Translations under genes and position numbers: made by a program
Assembly: GCA_022414725.1 (NCBI GenBank)
Contig: CM039462.1
Coordinates: forward strand, 49,865,535 to 49,929,534
DNA length: 64,000 nt
DNA from: Microglena sp. YARC
Lineage: Eukaryota; Chlorophyta; Chlorophyceae; Chlamydomonadales; Chlamydomonadaceae
Reading direction: 5' to 3'
The notes under the pieces: generated by a model
Told to the model about the DNA's origin: nothing
The model's database searches: none
Seen by the model: only the letters and a program-made list of their open reading frames with translations
In this document: positions 43,009 through 50,831 of the stretch, in pieces
How the letters are laid out: each line of letters begins with the position of its first letter
Position numbering within the stretch: position 1 is the first letter of the stretch

Positions 43009-43893
43009 ATGTCTACCAACATGTCTGCCGAGATGAACGCGTTTATGAATACTACATGTATCATGAACGTGGTCCTAAAGACGAACCGAACGAAGATAGA
43101 CAGCAAAATCCCAGTCACTGAATTGAATGGCATCTGCAAATCGATAATTGCATTGACCCGCGTTCCTGCGTGCCTATCCGACTCTGTCGACGCAATGCAA
43201 ATTGCGTACGCTAAGTTTCTAGAAGAACATCCCACAAAGAAGAAGGAGACTCTGCAAAATATGCTTATCCCTGTTGTAGCCGCTATTGCTGCTGCTTCTG
43301 TTGCTGCTCCTGCTGCTTCCTCCTTGCTTACCCTCGCCAGTGCCAATGACCTCCCAGAGGACGACGGCCACACCGAGAACGTTTGCATGTCGGATGGTTC
43401 GGGTGGTAACAAGCGTCTCCGCTCCAATGCGGCTCCTGCTTCTACCTCTGCTGCTTCTACTGCGGCTCCTGCTGCTTTTACCTTTACTGCTGCTGCTCCT
43501 GCTGCTCCTGCTGCTGCTGCTTCTCCTGCTGCTGCTGCTTCTCCTGCTGCTTCTGCTTCTGGAGTATCCCTGTCTTCCTCCTTGGCCTCCGGTCGCGTTG
43601 GTCGCGTCGGTGCCCCTCTGAAGAACGAGCTTCCTCTTGGCTCCTATATCGGCAGCAGCAACGTGCAAATCGTAGAGTACTCCACCCTTGGCTGCACTGC
43701 CGTCACCCCTCAAGGGAACCCGTGCAGCCGTTATAGGGTTATAGTTTCCACCAATGGCACCAATAGCGAAACGTTAAAGTGCGCGCACCTCGCGTGCATG
43801 AAACAGACTCCCGAGAAAAGGGAGTCTTACCTCGCTAAGAAGCGCGCTGCGCTGGACCAGCTGGCCCTTGAGCTGAGCTCAATGTCCATCTAG
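43009..43893 (+). CDS. Ala/Ser/Pro-rich protein with C-terminal Cys motif
   Basis: This 294-residue frame starts at the first of several early ATGs. Residues 1-90 form a predicted folded part without a family I know. Around 134-138 is a basic GNKRLR that could be a nuclear signal. Residues 139-195 are Ala/Ser/Pro repeats from GCT/TCT/CCT codon expansion. The C-terminal part has C229-x9-C239 and C258-AHLA-C263, with a TPQGNPC core that resembles the short zinc-binding modules (C-x-x-x-T-x-x-G-x-x-C) seen in many giant-virus and phage proteins. The last 25 residues are charged and probably helical. The stop codon opens a TAGT run (43892 onward). Function is unknown; a DNA-binding role is only a guess. 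Codon use and length make it a good gene call. Confidence 0.7.
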   Translation: MSTNMSAEMNAFMNTTCIMNVVLKTNRTKIDSKIPVTELNGICKSIIALTRVPACLSDSVDAMQIAYAKFLEEHPTKKKETLQNMLIPVVAAIAAASVAAPAASSLLTLASANDLPEDDGHTENVCMSDGSGGNKRLRSNAAPASTSAASTAAPAAFTFTAAAPAAPAAAASPAAAASPAASASGVSLSSSLASGRVGRVGAPLKNELPLGSYIGSSNVQIVEYSTLGCTAVTPQGNPCSRYRVIVSTNGTNSETLKCAHLACMKQTPEKRESYLAKKRAALDQLALELSSMSI

Positions 43894-43985
43894 TTAGTTA
43901 GTTAGTTAGTTAGTTAGTAATTATTAATTTATAGTTAGTTAGTTAGTAATTAATTTAGTAGTTAGTTAGTTAGTCCTTTTTTTGA
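43892..43985 (+). repeat. TAGT tetranucleotide runs after the stop codon
   Basis: Starting with the stop codon itself, TAGT is repeated about seven times and again in two shorter blocks, followed by T-runs. As the unit is 4 bp, TAG occurs in all three plus frames. Confidence 0.85.
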
Positions 43986-44414
43986 TGATTTTTTTTGGAT
44001 AATCCGCATTGATGAGGCTGCGCAAGCCACTGTGGACGAGGAGTATGCGAAAGCTGCCGCATCGGCATGTGAGGATGCGGCATGATGTGTCGTGATAGAG
44101 TGTGCGTGCGTGCGTTATCCTATCTCTCTATCTCCTATCTCCTATCTCTCTATCCTATCCTATCATATCCTATCTATCTAATGCACCGAGTATGCGACAT
44201 GTTTCCTCCTTTCCGTTCGCATATCACGTGCGTGCGTTTATTTGCTTGTGCATCCAGCAGTGTGTGTGTGTCTGCTGCAAGATGTGAACTGTGGGCTCCC
44301 CTCCGATCGTCCCCGGTCGCTCCGCTGTGGAGAGGTGAAAGGGGCTCCGCCGCTTGCAACTTAACCTTATATTGCCAACATAAGGAGTAAAAAGCTGTGC
44401 ATACATAATCAAGT
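43986..44414. other. Intergenic: coding-like scrap, CTATC run
   Basis: A frame from about 44004 to 44084 encodes an Ala/Glu-rich tail ending in TGA (EEYAKAAASACEDAA), perhaps the remnant of an exon. It is followed by a CTATC/CTATCT low-complexity run (44116-44182). The GC-rich dispersed element at 44281-44356 is listed separately. No start codon or complete gene is visible. Confidence 0.4.
44281..44356 (+). repeat. GC-rich dispersed element, short copy
   Basis: It starts GATGTGAACTGTGGGCTCCC and ends AAAGGGGCTCCGCCGCTTG. A longer form (about 127 bp) is at 47758-47884 (minus) and 50361-50488 (plus). This copy lacks about 50 bp of the middle. No ORF; the internal GGTCG and CGACC stretches can pair. 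Confidence 0.75.
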
Positions 44415-45017
44415 ATGCCTTTCAAGGTGGGTTTTAAACCGTTGAACATTGGAGTGCAATGTGCAAGGTATTCCGATGTGCGTCAATTGTTTGGATTTTC
44501 TGACCGTTTGCAGGTTTTGTTTCTACAACGCAATGCGTTCGAGGCGTACGTCAATGACGATAGCCTACCCTTAGACCCTCAAGAAGTGTGGCATGATAAT
44601 ATTCATATCCGCAAATTCAATCTCAACGGACTCGTATGTGCGCTTATGAGGAGACTGACACTGTTGGAGCACATGCAAGCATGGGAGAACAATAAGGATG
44701 TACCTAGACGTGGGGCATGCATTGTTGAGATTTATGTGGAGTGGAATGTATTAGAAAGGAGACTAACCCGCCTCATTGCATCCGACGCTGTTGTGGGCGA
44801 TTCCGTGATCCGCTTCTGCCCAAACGAAAGACAGTTGGACCCAACCCTATTCTCATCAATTCCACCTAACGTGATAGAGAACATACTACGTATGGTAGGG
44901 GAGCCAGACGCGAATGCTGCGCTACGCGCAGCATCTCCTCCTACCATCGTCGACGCTCAGTATGTGCCGATTAAGATTAGGAAGATGTTCGTCGTTCTGG
45001 ACCAGATTGCTGTTTAG
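44415..45017 (+). CDS. Hypothetical 200-aa protein
   Basis: An ATG-started frame of 200 residues, with AATAAA 64 bp after the stop. I do not recognise a family. Residues 1-125 look like a compact alpha/beta domain (charged helix around 76-95, strand ACIVEIYVEW at 101-110). Residues 145-161 (LFSSIPPNVIENILRMV) resemble the start of an F-box (L-P-x-x-V/L-x-x-x-I-L), but the rest of an F-box is not evident. The C-terminus ends in a hydrophobic strand (KMFVVLDQIAV). Balanced amino-acid composition and even codon use make it a likely real gene. Confidence 0.65.
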   Translation: MPFKVGFKPLNIGVQCARYSDVRQLFGFSDRLQVLFLQRNAFEAYVNDDSLPLDPQEVWHDNIHIRKFNLNGLVCALMRRLTLLEHMQAWENNKDVPRRGACIVEIYVEWNVLERRLTRLIASDAVVGDSVIRFCPNERQLDPTLFSSIPPNVIENILRMVGEPDANAALRAASPPTIVDAQYVPIKIRKMFVVLDQIAV

Positions 45018-45451
45018 TTTTGTAGTAAGCGTCGTATCTGAAGAGTCATGAGAGTGTGTCATGAAACATTTTAAACATTTAATAAATACCTAAAGGTTGC
45101 AACAGTTGACTCGACTGAATACTACTAAAATGAAACCGCTAAAATGAAATGCCTCTGTACCGCTACACGGTGCATGCGCTCCTTCTTCTTTATATCCCCT
45201 GCTCTTCCATGCATGATGCGGTCTGATGGACAGTGTTCCTCCGTTTGCGTGTGCCATGCGTTCGGTCTCTTGACAACGTGTACTCTGATACATTTTCCGC
45301 CCAGTGTGGCTCATGCATGTTGTGACTCTCATTTGCTGCGCAGATTCGCCCTTGCACTGTTTAAAGTTTCCCAATATTTTTAAAGTAATTAAAAGGCTCT
45401 GCCTTAGGCCCCTTTATTAAAAATAATTCTTTGTGATCGTATTAAAACAGG
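45018..45451. other. Intergenic with polyadenylation signal and transposon-end-like stretch
   Basis: AATAAA at 45081-45086 probably serves the preceding gene. AATACTACTAAAATGAAACC at 45118-45137 resembles the mariner-type end found at 58092 and 63362. A small hairpin (AAAGGCTCTGCCTTAGGCCC, 45392 area) precedes the next ORF. No gene called. Confidence 0.5.
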
Positions 45452-45670
45452 ATGGAGAACATGCAAGATGATGAGCTCGAGCGCGCGGGTACCAAAGAGA
45501 CTTTGGTAGAACTTGTCCGTAGGTTGCGCAAGAAAGTGGGCAATCTGGAGAGCCAGCTGAATGAAGTGAGGTGCGAAATATATATTCTACGTCGAGTGAT
45601 TGTAGGGAGGGCACAATACTCATCATGTTCCTCTCAACACATGTTCACAGCCCGGAGCTCAGTGTCTTGA
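45452..45670 (+). CDS. Small coiled-coil ORF
   Basis: A frame of 72 residues; residues 15-47 (ETLVELVRRLRKKVGNLESQ and onward) have heptad-like spacing of L/V and many charges, so a coiled coil is likely. After about residue 50 the sequence becomes Ser-rich and unlike a helix. In another frame, bases 45649-45714 encode a helix-like LRRLEQLTRLLTENK ending in TAA, which suggests a frameshift or a splice near 45610-45650. It could be the remnant of a larger gene damaged when the IS607-type element arrived just downstream. Confidence 0.45.
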   Translation: MENMQDDELERAGTKETLVELVRRLRKKVGNLESQLNEVRCEIYILRRVIVGRAQYSSCSSQHMFTARSSVS

Positions 45671-45761
45671 GGAGGTTGGAACAGTTGACTCGTTTGCTTA
45701 CCGAAAATAAGTAAACCTAACAGTGTATAAGGAATTTGCATGTACTAAATATCAGAATGCC

Positions 45762-46684
45762 ATGTATGGCAACCAAAGCTTCTGTAAAATTGGCAAGGCC
45801 TCCGATGCCCTTGGTGTCTCCAGGACCGTCCTCCGTCGATGGGCGGATAATGGCACGATCAGAACGATCCGGACTCCAGGCAACCAACGTCTCTTTGACC
45901 CAAGCAGCATCCAAGGCTACCTCATCGAGCAGGAAAAAAAACCCAGCAGTCGTCAAGTCATTCTCTACGCACGTGTGTCCTCACACAAACAACAACCCAA
46001 CCTGCTCAGACAGCAATTGTTCTTGCAAACCCATATTCTGACAAACATTCCGGATGCGAGCAAGTTATTGAAGTCAAGGACGTCGGATCAGGGCTCAACT
46101 TCAAGCGGCCAGGACTTTTACGAGTATTGGGACTCGTCACGGCAGGACTTGTATCGTCAATTGATGTGGCTTCCAAAGACAGGCTCGCAAGGTTTGGTTT
46201 TGAGCTCATTGAATGGATTTGCTCGCAGCACTCCTGTTCGATTATCGTTCTCGATCACCAAGACGGAGCCCCCGAAGACGAGCTTGGAAAAGACCTCATG
46301 TCCATCGTTCAAGTATATTGTTGCCGATGGAACGGTCGAAGACGCTACAAAGTCAAATGCCAAACCCAAGTTGAGGACCTTAAAGCTGAAGCTGAACCCA
46401 ACCAAGGCTCAGAAATCGATGCTGGCAGAGTTTGCGGGGTGCAGCCGGTTCATGTACAACAAGGCGGTGGCAGCACGGTTGGGTGTCGGGAGCACTCACA
46501 AGTCTGTCTTCCGAATTCGAGACAGGTATGTGACGAACAAGGTGAAGGGGGCAGGGAAGATGCCAAACCCATACTTCAAGAATCGCCAATGGTTGCTTCA
46601 GTGCCCCAAAAGCGTACGCCAAAGCGCAATCAAGTCTGCCTTGGCAAACATCAAGGCTTGCTTTTCGAATCTGAAAGCAGGTAA
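45762..46684 (+). pseudogene. tnpA: IS607-type serine recombinase TnpA, frameshifted
   Basis: The N-terminal part (ATG 45762) reads KIGKASDALGVSRTVLRRWA, a MerR-like helix-turn-helix, then VILYARVSSHKQ with the catalytic Ser of small serine recombinases. The frame is then lost at about 46010-46075. The rest of the domain continues in another frame: DVGSGLNFKRPGLL, ASKDRLARFGFELIEW, and the C-terminal LGKDLMSIVQVYCCRWNGRR that is typical of IS607 recombinases. That frame stays open to 46684, overlapping TnpB. All conserved parts are present, so a single small indel (mutation, read error or programmed shift) separates the two halves. In life it would cut and join the element DNA through a 5'-phosphoserine link and bring about mobility. 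Confidence 0.85.
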
Positions 46685-47585
46685 CATCAAGCAGTTTTCA
46701 GCTCCGTTCAGACGGAAGAAGACAGAGCTTGAGAGGGGGTGGGCCATTGAGATGGATCAGCATAACATTTCCAAGGATGGCGAAAAACTCTTCATCTTCA
46801 AAGACACATTGGGCAACATGCGCTACTTTGGTAGCAAACAACTTCAAAAGTTGATGCCTGAGAAAAACCCGACCCACGATCCAAAGGTCCAGAAATCCCG
46901 CTTCGGCGAATATTTCCTCGTCTTGTCTGTCTCTGCCAGGGACAGGAGAGAAGAGCGGAAGCCTGTCCATTCCGGCAAGGTTGCAACTGCATCTATCGAC
47001 CCAGGCGTCCGCAAAACAATGGTCACGTACTCACCAGAGAATGAGGAATCCTTCATGCTTGGTCAAGGACAGGCATCCGACCTTGTCAAACTCCTGCTGG
47101 TTCATGACAAGCTGCAGTCAAGGTTGGATACTGAGAAAACCTTACGATCAAAAGAGAGGATGAAGATAAAGACGCAGATGATTCGCATTCGGAAGAGAAT
47201 TTTTTACCTCAAGAAAGAGTTTAGGGACCAGACAACAAATTTCTTGGCCGCACGCTACGATGTGTTGTTGGTACCTCAATTGGAGACGGCGAAGATGACA
47301 ATCAGTGCTGAACGGGAGCTGACAACCAAGGTTGCCCGTCAGATGCTGACTTTGAGCCACTCTGTGCTGTTCAATCGGCTGAAGGAGAAGTGTGAAGAGT
47401 ACGGGACAGTGTTCTTGCATGTGCTTGAGCATTACACAAGTCAGACATGCCCTATGTGCGGTTTCTTAAACAAGTGTGGAGAGACATACACCTGCAAGAA
47501 CTGTCAATTCACCTGCGACAGAGACATTGTGGGGGCAGCTGGCATCTTCCTGAAGGCAGTTCGAACAGAAAATCCCTGTTCGTAA
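46164..47585 (+). CDS. tnpB: TnpB / Fanzor2-like RNA-guided nuclease of the IS607 element
   Basis: The open frame extends upstream to 45723 because it also covers the recombinase N-terminus. The nearest in-frame ATG before the conserved TnpB start (LRTLKLKLNPTKAQKSMLAE) is 46164, giving 473 aa. Features with that numbering: RuvC-I D279 in SIDPGVRK; the place of the usual RuvC-II Glu is Pro371 (LLVPQLETAKM); a Glu (E422) lies before YTSQTCPMCG; zinc ribbon C429/C432 and C444/C447; RuvC-III DRD at 452-454. Loss of the classic Glu with an alternative Glu near the zinc ribbon is the arrangement described for Fanzor proteins, and Fanzor2 is known to travel with IS607 recombinases in giant viruses and protists. 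All catalytic positions look intact. It would use a guide RNA made from the element's end to cut DNA. Confidence 0.88.
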   Translation: MWLPKTGSQGLVLSSLNGFARSTPVRLSFSITKTEPPKTSLEKTSCPSFKYIVADGTVEDATKSNAKPKLRTLKLKLNPTKAQKSMLAEFAGCSRFMYNKAVAARLGVGSTHKSVFRIRDRYVTNKVKGAGKMPNPYFKNRQWLLQCPKSVRQSAIKSALANIKACFSNLKAGNIKQFSAPFRRKKTELERGWAIEMDQHNISKDGEKLFIFKDTLGNMRYFGSKQLQKLMPEKNPTHDPKVQKSRFGEYFLVLSVSARDRREERKPVHSGKVATASIDPGVRKTMVTYSPENEESFMLGQGQASDLVKLLLVHDKLQSRLDTEKTLRSKERMKIKTQMIRIRKRIFYLKKEFRDQTTNFLAARYDVLLVPQLETAKMTISAERELTTKVARQMLTLSHSVLFNRLKEKCEEYGTVFLHVLEHYTSQTCPMCGFLNKCGETYTCKNCQFTCDRDIVGAAGIFLKAVRTENPCS

Positions 47586-47757
47586 AGGACAGCAGCCCCG
47601 GGGGAGGTGACCCCTATGATACCCCTATGGAGAATTCATTGTCTTTCTTACTACATGTCCCCCGGCCCCCCGGATGTGTAATAAGAAATTCATAGGTTCG
47701 AGGATATACGGGTAGCTAAAATTCAACGGTTCACATTCCATGTACACACCACCACGC
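47586..47757 (+). other. Candidate right end of IS607 element with strong hairpin
   Basis: After the TnpB stop comes a CCCCGGGGG stretch, then an inverted repeat around 47643-47692 (TTTCTTACTACAT against ATGTGTAATAAGAAA, separated by a CCCCCGGCCCCCCGG loop/stem). TnpB and Fanzor guide RNAs are encoded at this position (3' end of the ORF and beyond), so the hairpin may be part of the guide scaffold or the recombination end. The exact right boundary cannot be set, since IS607 elements leave no target duplication. Confidence 0.4.
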
Positions 47758-47884
47758 AAACGGCGGAGCCCCTTTCACCTCCCCCCAGCGGAGCGACCGG
47801 GGGCGACCGAAGGGGAGCCCCAACGGGAAGTCCGCGAGGAACCTAGCGGGTGGGCGACCGGAGGGGAGACCACAGTTCACATCA
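47758..47884 (-). repeat. GC-rich dispersed element, full copy
   Basis: Reverse complement of 50361-50488 over almost its whole length: GGCGGAGCCCCTTTCACCTC at one side and CCACAGTTCACATCA at the other. Contains several short complementary stretches. No ORF and no clear target duplication. Confidence 0.8.
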
Positions 47885-48241
47885 AGCATGAGTGTACGGT
47901 ACATCTTATGGTGTAACCTTATGGGTAGATCAGCTACAGGCGAGTACATATTTTTGCCCTTCAGCGTATTTCAGCATTTAAGCTGGCCCAAAGGACAACA
48001 ATTGAGCTGATTACTCACTGACTGATCCCATGTGGCATCATCCAAGCAACAACCCAGCTGCGGCTTGGTGGTTCCGTAAACAAATTCAAAAAGACCCATC
48101 TGAACAACAAAATGTAGGGAAGTAATAATACATAAACTAAATGGCACTACTTTCCTGACGGATGAGGAAGAGTACCAATGACCCATGAACAACGCACACA
48201 TGAAGTTCGCATTTCGAAAAAAAAAAAAAGTACGCAGCAAT
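47885..48241. other. Intergenic, nothing recognised
   Basis: GGTGTAACCTTATGG near 47910 resembles bases after the mariner-type end at 58092. There is an A-run (48220-48231). No supported gene on either strand. Confidence 0.5.
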
Positions 48242-48988
48242 TTAAGCCAAAGTCGCCGTGGAGGGAAGCCTGAACTCAGTATTATTGAGCAAGTAGATAA
48301 TGTCGTACATCTCAAAGGGAAGCTCGGGCCTCTCCTCGTCGAATGCAGCATTCAGATTCTTGGACAGATCGTCCATCCACTTGTGATCATCCTCGGTCAT
48401 GCGCGCATCGCGGAAGGAGATGGCCTTGTCGGGATGCAGCCGCATGGCCATCATCATCGGTTCACTTCTATTCCAACCGGCATTTAACCAGGTGTCAATG
48501 GCGACGTCAGACAACCAGTACTTCCACCAGCTGGTGGACATGGTCGCCCGGGTAGGCCCTTTTGCGAGGAACGTTTCTAAGATCCCGGTCCTCTCCAGTA
48601 GCCCGGCTACGTCTTCAAACGTGTGGGCCGGCTGATATATACCGGGCTCGGACATGGGCTGGGCCTCGGGCTCGGACTCGTCGTCAGACTCGGACATGGC
48701 TTGGGACTCGGGCTCGGACTCGTCGTCAGACTCGGACTCGGACATGGGCTGGGCCTCGTTGCCTGACTCGGACTCGGACACGGGCTCGGACTCGTCGTCA
48801 GACTCGGACATGGCCTGGGACTCGTTGCCTGACTCATCATCAGACGATACCAAGTATACAGTGCACGGCTCAAGTGTGTTTCGAACGTAGTTGAGGATTC
48901 GTGTAACGAAGTCGCGAACAATGTCTTCATCGTCCCTTGTTAGGTCGATGATGCACGGTTCTGACCCGTTAACGAAATTACAAGACAT
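48242..48988 (-). CDS. Acidic protein with two SUMO-interacting-like motifs
   Basis: 248 aa on the minus strand. Residues 12-22 read CIIDLTRDDED, a hydrophobic core followed by acidic residues, the textbook form of a SUMO-interacting motif; residues 44-52 (VYLVSSDDE) are a second one. Residues 53-115 are repeats of about 16 residues built from SES(D)DESEP and QAMSE/QPMSE. From about 116 the protein is non-repetitive, with Trp-rich helices (SWWKYWLSDVAIDTWLNAGW), and looks folded; I do not know the family. The protein may bind SUMO-modified partners in the nucleus; this is inference from the motifs. It lies tail-to-head after the RNA ligase gene on the same strand, with 168 bp between them. 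Confidence 0.75.
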   Translation of the reverse strand: MSCNFVNGSEPCIIDLTRDDEDIVRDFVTRILNYVRNTLEPCTVYLVSSDDESGNESQAMSESDDESEPVSESESGNEAQPMSESESDDESEPESQAMSESDDESEPEAQPMSEPGIYQPAHTFEDVAGLLERTGILETFLAKGPTRATMSTSWWKYWLSDVAIDTWLNAGWNRSEPMMMAMRLHPDKAISFRDARMTEDDHKWMDDLSKNLNAAFDEERPELPFEMYDIIYLLNNTEFRLPSTATLA

Positions 48989-49110
48989 GATTGATTACCG
49001 GTTGAGAAATGATAAATAGCGGCAAGGTGGAAGTATAATATATGTGTGTCTTTACATCTCGAGCGAAACATTTCAATTTTTTTCACAAGCACTCCGAGGA
49101 GAAATACATA

Positions 49111-49167
49111 CTTTTCAGAAGTCCCAGACGACAAGGTGTCCCACTTTCAAATGTCCCTAGCTGTATG
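49111..49167 (-). repeat. 57-bp shared element overlapping the RNA ligase stop codon
   Basis: Reverse complement differs at 2 of 57 positions from 52351-52407. It begins CATACAGCTAGGGACATTTG; the TAC AGC TAG part supplies the last two codons and the stop of the ligase gene. Looks like a Tc1/mariner-type terminal repeat starting at TA, with the element interior lying toward lower coordinates. Confidence 0.8.
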
Positions 49168-50152
49168 CGGTTGCCACCCGTTGTTTGTACCAGTTCCCTG
49201 CTTTCCTGTACAACGCCTTACGAACGTCTTTCACATTGAATCCGTTTTCTTCGATCGTGTCTCGTTCCTCCTTGAACACGTCTCGGCACACCCATGACGA
49301 AAACTCAGAGATGCTATGTATCCGCAACTCCACGCCCTGTTCAACTAGGCACTCGATGCCTTGGCTCAACCGGGACTCGGTCGTGACGGACTCGACGAAC
49401 TCGGTCACAGTCTTGATGTACTCTGTCTGCGACGGCACCTCTTGCTTCGTGACAGCGGTGCAATGCGTCTTGCCCTTCGTCTTGAACCACATACGAGACG
49501 ATGGGTGGTCCACGCACGTCCACACGATGCCCTCGCCACCACCCTTGACGCCGGCCAGCTGGTACGCGAACGGACACTCTGCATCCACGGCATTCGTGAG
49601 ATCCGCCATGTAGTCTTGCGCGGGCTGCGTGTCGCTCATGTCGACTTCCACATCGTACGTCGGAAAGTTCATGATGTTGAAGATACATTCCTCCTGACAG
49701 AACACCGTGCTGTACTTGGTCATGTCAACCCATTCATAGTCGATTCTGATCGCAAATATCACAAACATCTTGTCGAGCTTACACAGGGCCACCTTGCTCT
49801 GCACACCTTTACCACAGTACTCGCCACATACAACGATGTTCGATCTTATATCTGCTCCATGGATTGCTTGGATACGATCGAACAGATCGGAGTACTTCTT
49901 CGCAGTCAGAAACATGTGGCAGCCTTGGTTGTCGTTGTCGACTGACAGGATTCTGTTTCGAGACTGAATGGTGTCTACGAAGGGGTCAGGGCTTCCAGTC
50001 GTGAAGTAGTGCCTCACAATGTCCGAGTGCGTCCCGTGCAGTTTGACCGTGCCTCGGAACTTGAGCGGGATCGCGCTTCCGAAGACGTACGGCAACTCTT
50101 TCAAGACGTTCCTGAACTGCTGGATCGGGGGAAATGGAATGAAGGCCGGCAT
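49157..50152 (-). CDS. RNA ligase (ATP-dependent, T4 Rnl2-like nucleotidyltransferase fold)
   Basis: 331 aa. The order of nucleotidyltransferase motifs is complete: motif I K37-LHG (the lysine that takes AMP), SRNRIL at 64-69 (motif Ia), MFVIFAI around 129-135 (motif III), EGIVW at 207-211 (motif IV) and FKTKGK at 223-228 (motif V). GEYCGKG at 110-116 is the conserved stretch seen before motif III in this family. Residues 230-331 form a helical C-terminal part. The enzyme would seal RNA nicks or breaks via ligase-AMP and RNA-AMP intermediates. Related genes occur in giant viruses, phages and protists; repair of cut tRNA or RNA editing are known uses of relatives, but nothing here shows which applies. 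The ATG at 50152 is the first in frame and gives the family-like N-terminus. The stop codon lies inside a repeat shared with another gene (49111-49167). Confidence 0.9.
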   Translation of the reverse strand: MPAFIPFPPIQQFRNVLKELPYVFGSAIPLKFRGTVKLHGTHSDIVRHYFTTGSPDPFVDTIQSRNRILSVDNDNQGCHMFLTAKKYSDLFDRIQAIHGADIRSNIVVCGEYCGKGVQSKVALCKLDKMFVIFAIRIDYEWVDMTKYSTVFCQEECIFNIMNFPTYDVEVDMSDTQPAQDYMADLTNAVDAECPFAYQLAGVKGGGEGIVWTCVDHPSSRMWFKTKGKTHCTAVTKQEVPSQTEYIKTVTEFVESVTTESRLSQGIECLVEQGVELRIHSISEFSSWVCRDVFKEERDTIEENGFNVKDVRKALYRKAGNWYKQRVATAYS

Positions 50153-50360
50153 TCGACTAACCTACAGTTGTAAATTAGATGGATGGCTAATACTAACGGT
50201 AACGCTCTTGCGTTTATGTTTTGGCATCGGGGGTGAAGAAGCGCAGTTTCTTGACCCCCCCGCCCCCCTCACGCCGGTGGCATGGGGAACAAGTGTAATC
50301 GCAAGCAGACGTCTGCTTGACCCATGGGGTGAGTTGTGTAAGACTTAAAAGTTACGTAGT
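50153..50360. other. Intergenic, no gene seen
   Basis: Likely promoter region of the RNA ligase gene on the minus strand. It contains a C-run (50256-50273). No feature stands out. Confidence 0.4.
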
Positions 50361-50488
50361 TGATGTGAACTGTGGTCTCCCCTCCGGTCGCCCACCCGCT
50401 CGGTTCCTCGCGGACTTCCCGTTGGGGCTCCCCTTCGGTCGCCCCCGGTCGCTCCGCTGGGGGGAGGTGAAAGGGGCTCCGCCGCTTG
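50361..50488 (+). repeat. GC-rich dispersed element, full copy
   Basis: Same element as 47758-47884 in opposite orientation, GATGTGAACTGTGGTCTCCC to AGGGGCTCCGCCGCTTG. AATAAA follows a few bases later (50493 area). Confidence 0.8.
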
Positions 50489-50831
50489 TTGAATAAAATC
50501 TGCAACTGAATCCCTCTGCCCCGCTCATGCATAAATCCAATAGGGTATATGTCAAGCAGAAGCCTGCTCGATACCATTCGGTTTTCTTTGGATGACAGTC
50601 CTCCGGACCACAGTGAATGCGATGCGGTGGCTCATTCAAAAGAATCGCAGTCCTCGCATGGACTGCATGGGGATGTCATGGCTGATATATAAGGCGATTG
50701 TTTGTATTCCCATGCAGGGAATGGCTTTACTGATTTCACAAAAGAGCATCTTGGGCGCGCTCGAAAGAAGGCAGATGCTGCTCGAGTGAATAGCACTATA
50801 AGAATTCGTGCCTCAAAAGCACTAAAGAGAC
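50489..50831 (+). other. Coding-like stretches before the nuclease-like gene
   Basis: From about 50593 a plus frame encodes a Ser/His/Asp-rich segment (DHSECDAVAHSKESQSSHGL) that ends at a TAA near 50690. A second frame from about 50720 encodes a basic helix-like segment (FTKEHLGRARKKADAARVNS) that runs into the start of the next ORF in another frame. A CCCATGCAG acceptor-like site lies between them (50715 area). They may be upstream exons of the gene at 50832, but I cannot set splice donors. Confidence 0.3.

Noticed and set aside
43219..43713. Arg/Ser-rich minus-strand and Leu-rich plus-strand ORFs in the Ala-rich gene
   Set aside because: Shadow frames of GCT/TCT/CCT codon repeats.
48562..48930. 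Arg/Thr-rich and Ser/Pro-rich ORFs over the acidic repeat
   Set aside because: Shadow frames of the Ser/Asp/Glu repeat of the SUMO-motif protein.
49341..49945. Long alternative frames over the RNA ligase gene
   Set aside because: No motifs; the ligase frame carries the full set of family motifs.
50592..50789. ORF MTVLRTTVNAMRWLIQKNRS
   Set aside because: Composition is poor and it conflicts with two better coding-like frames; left unassigned.
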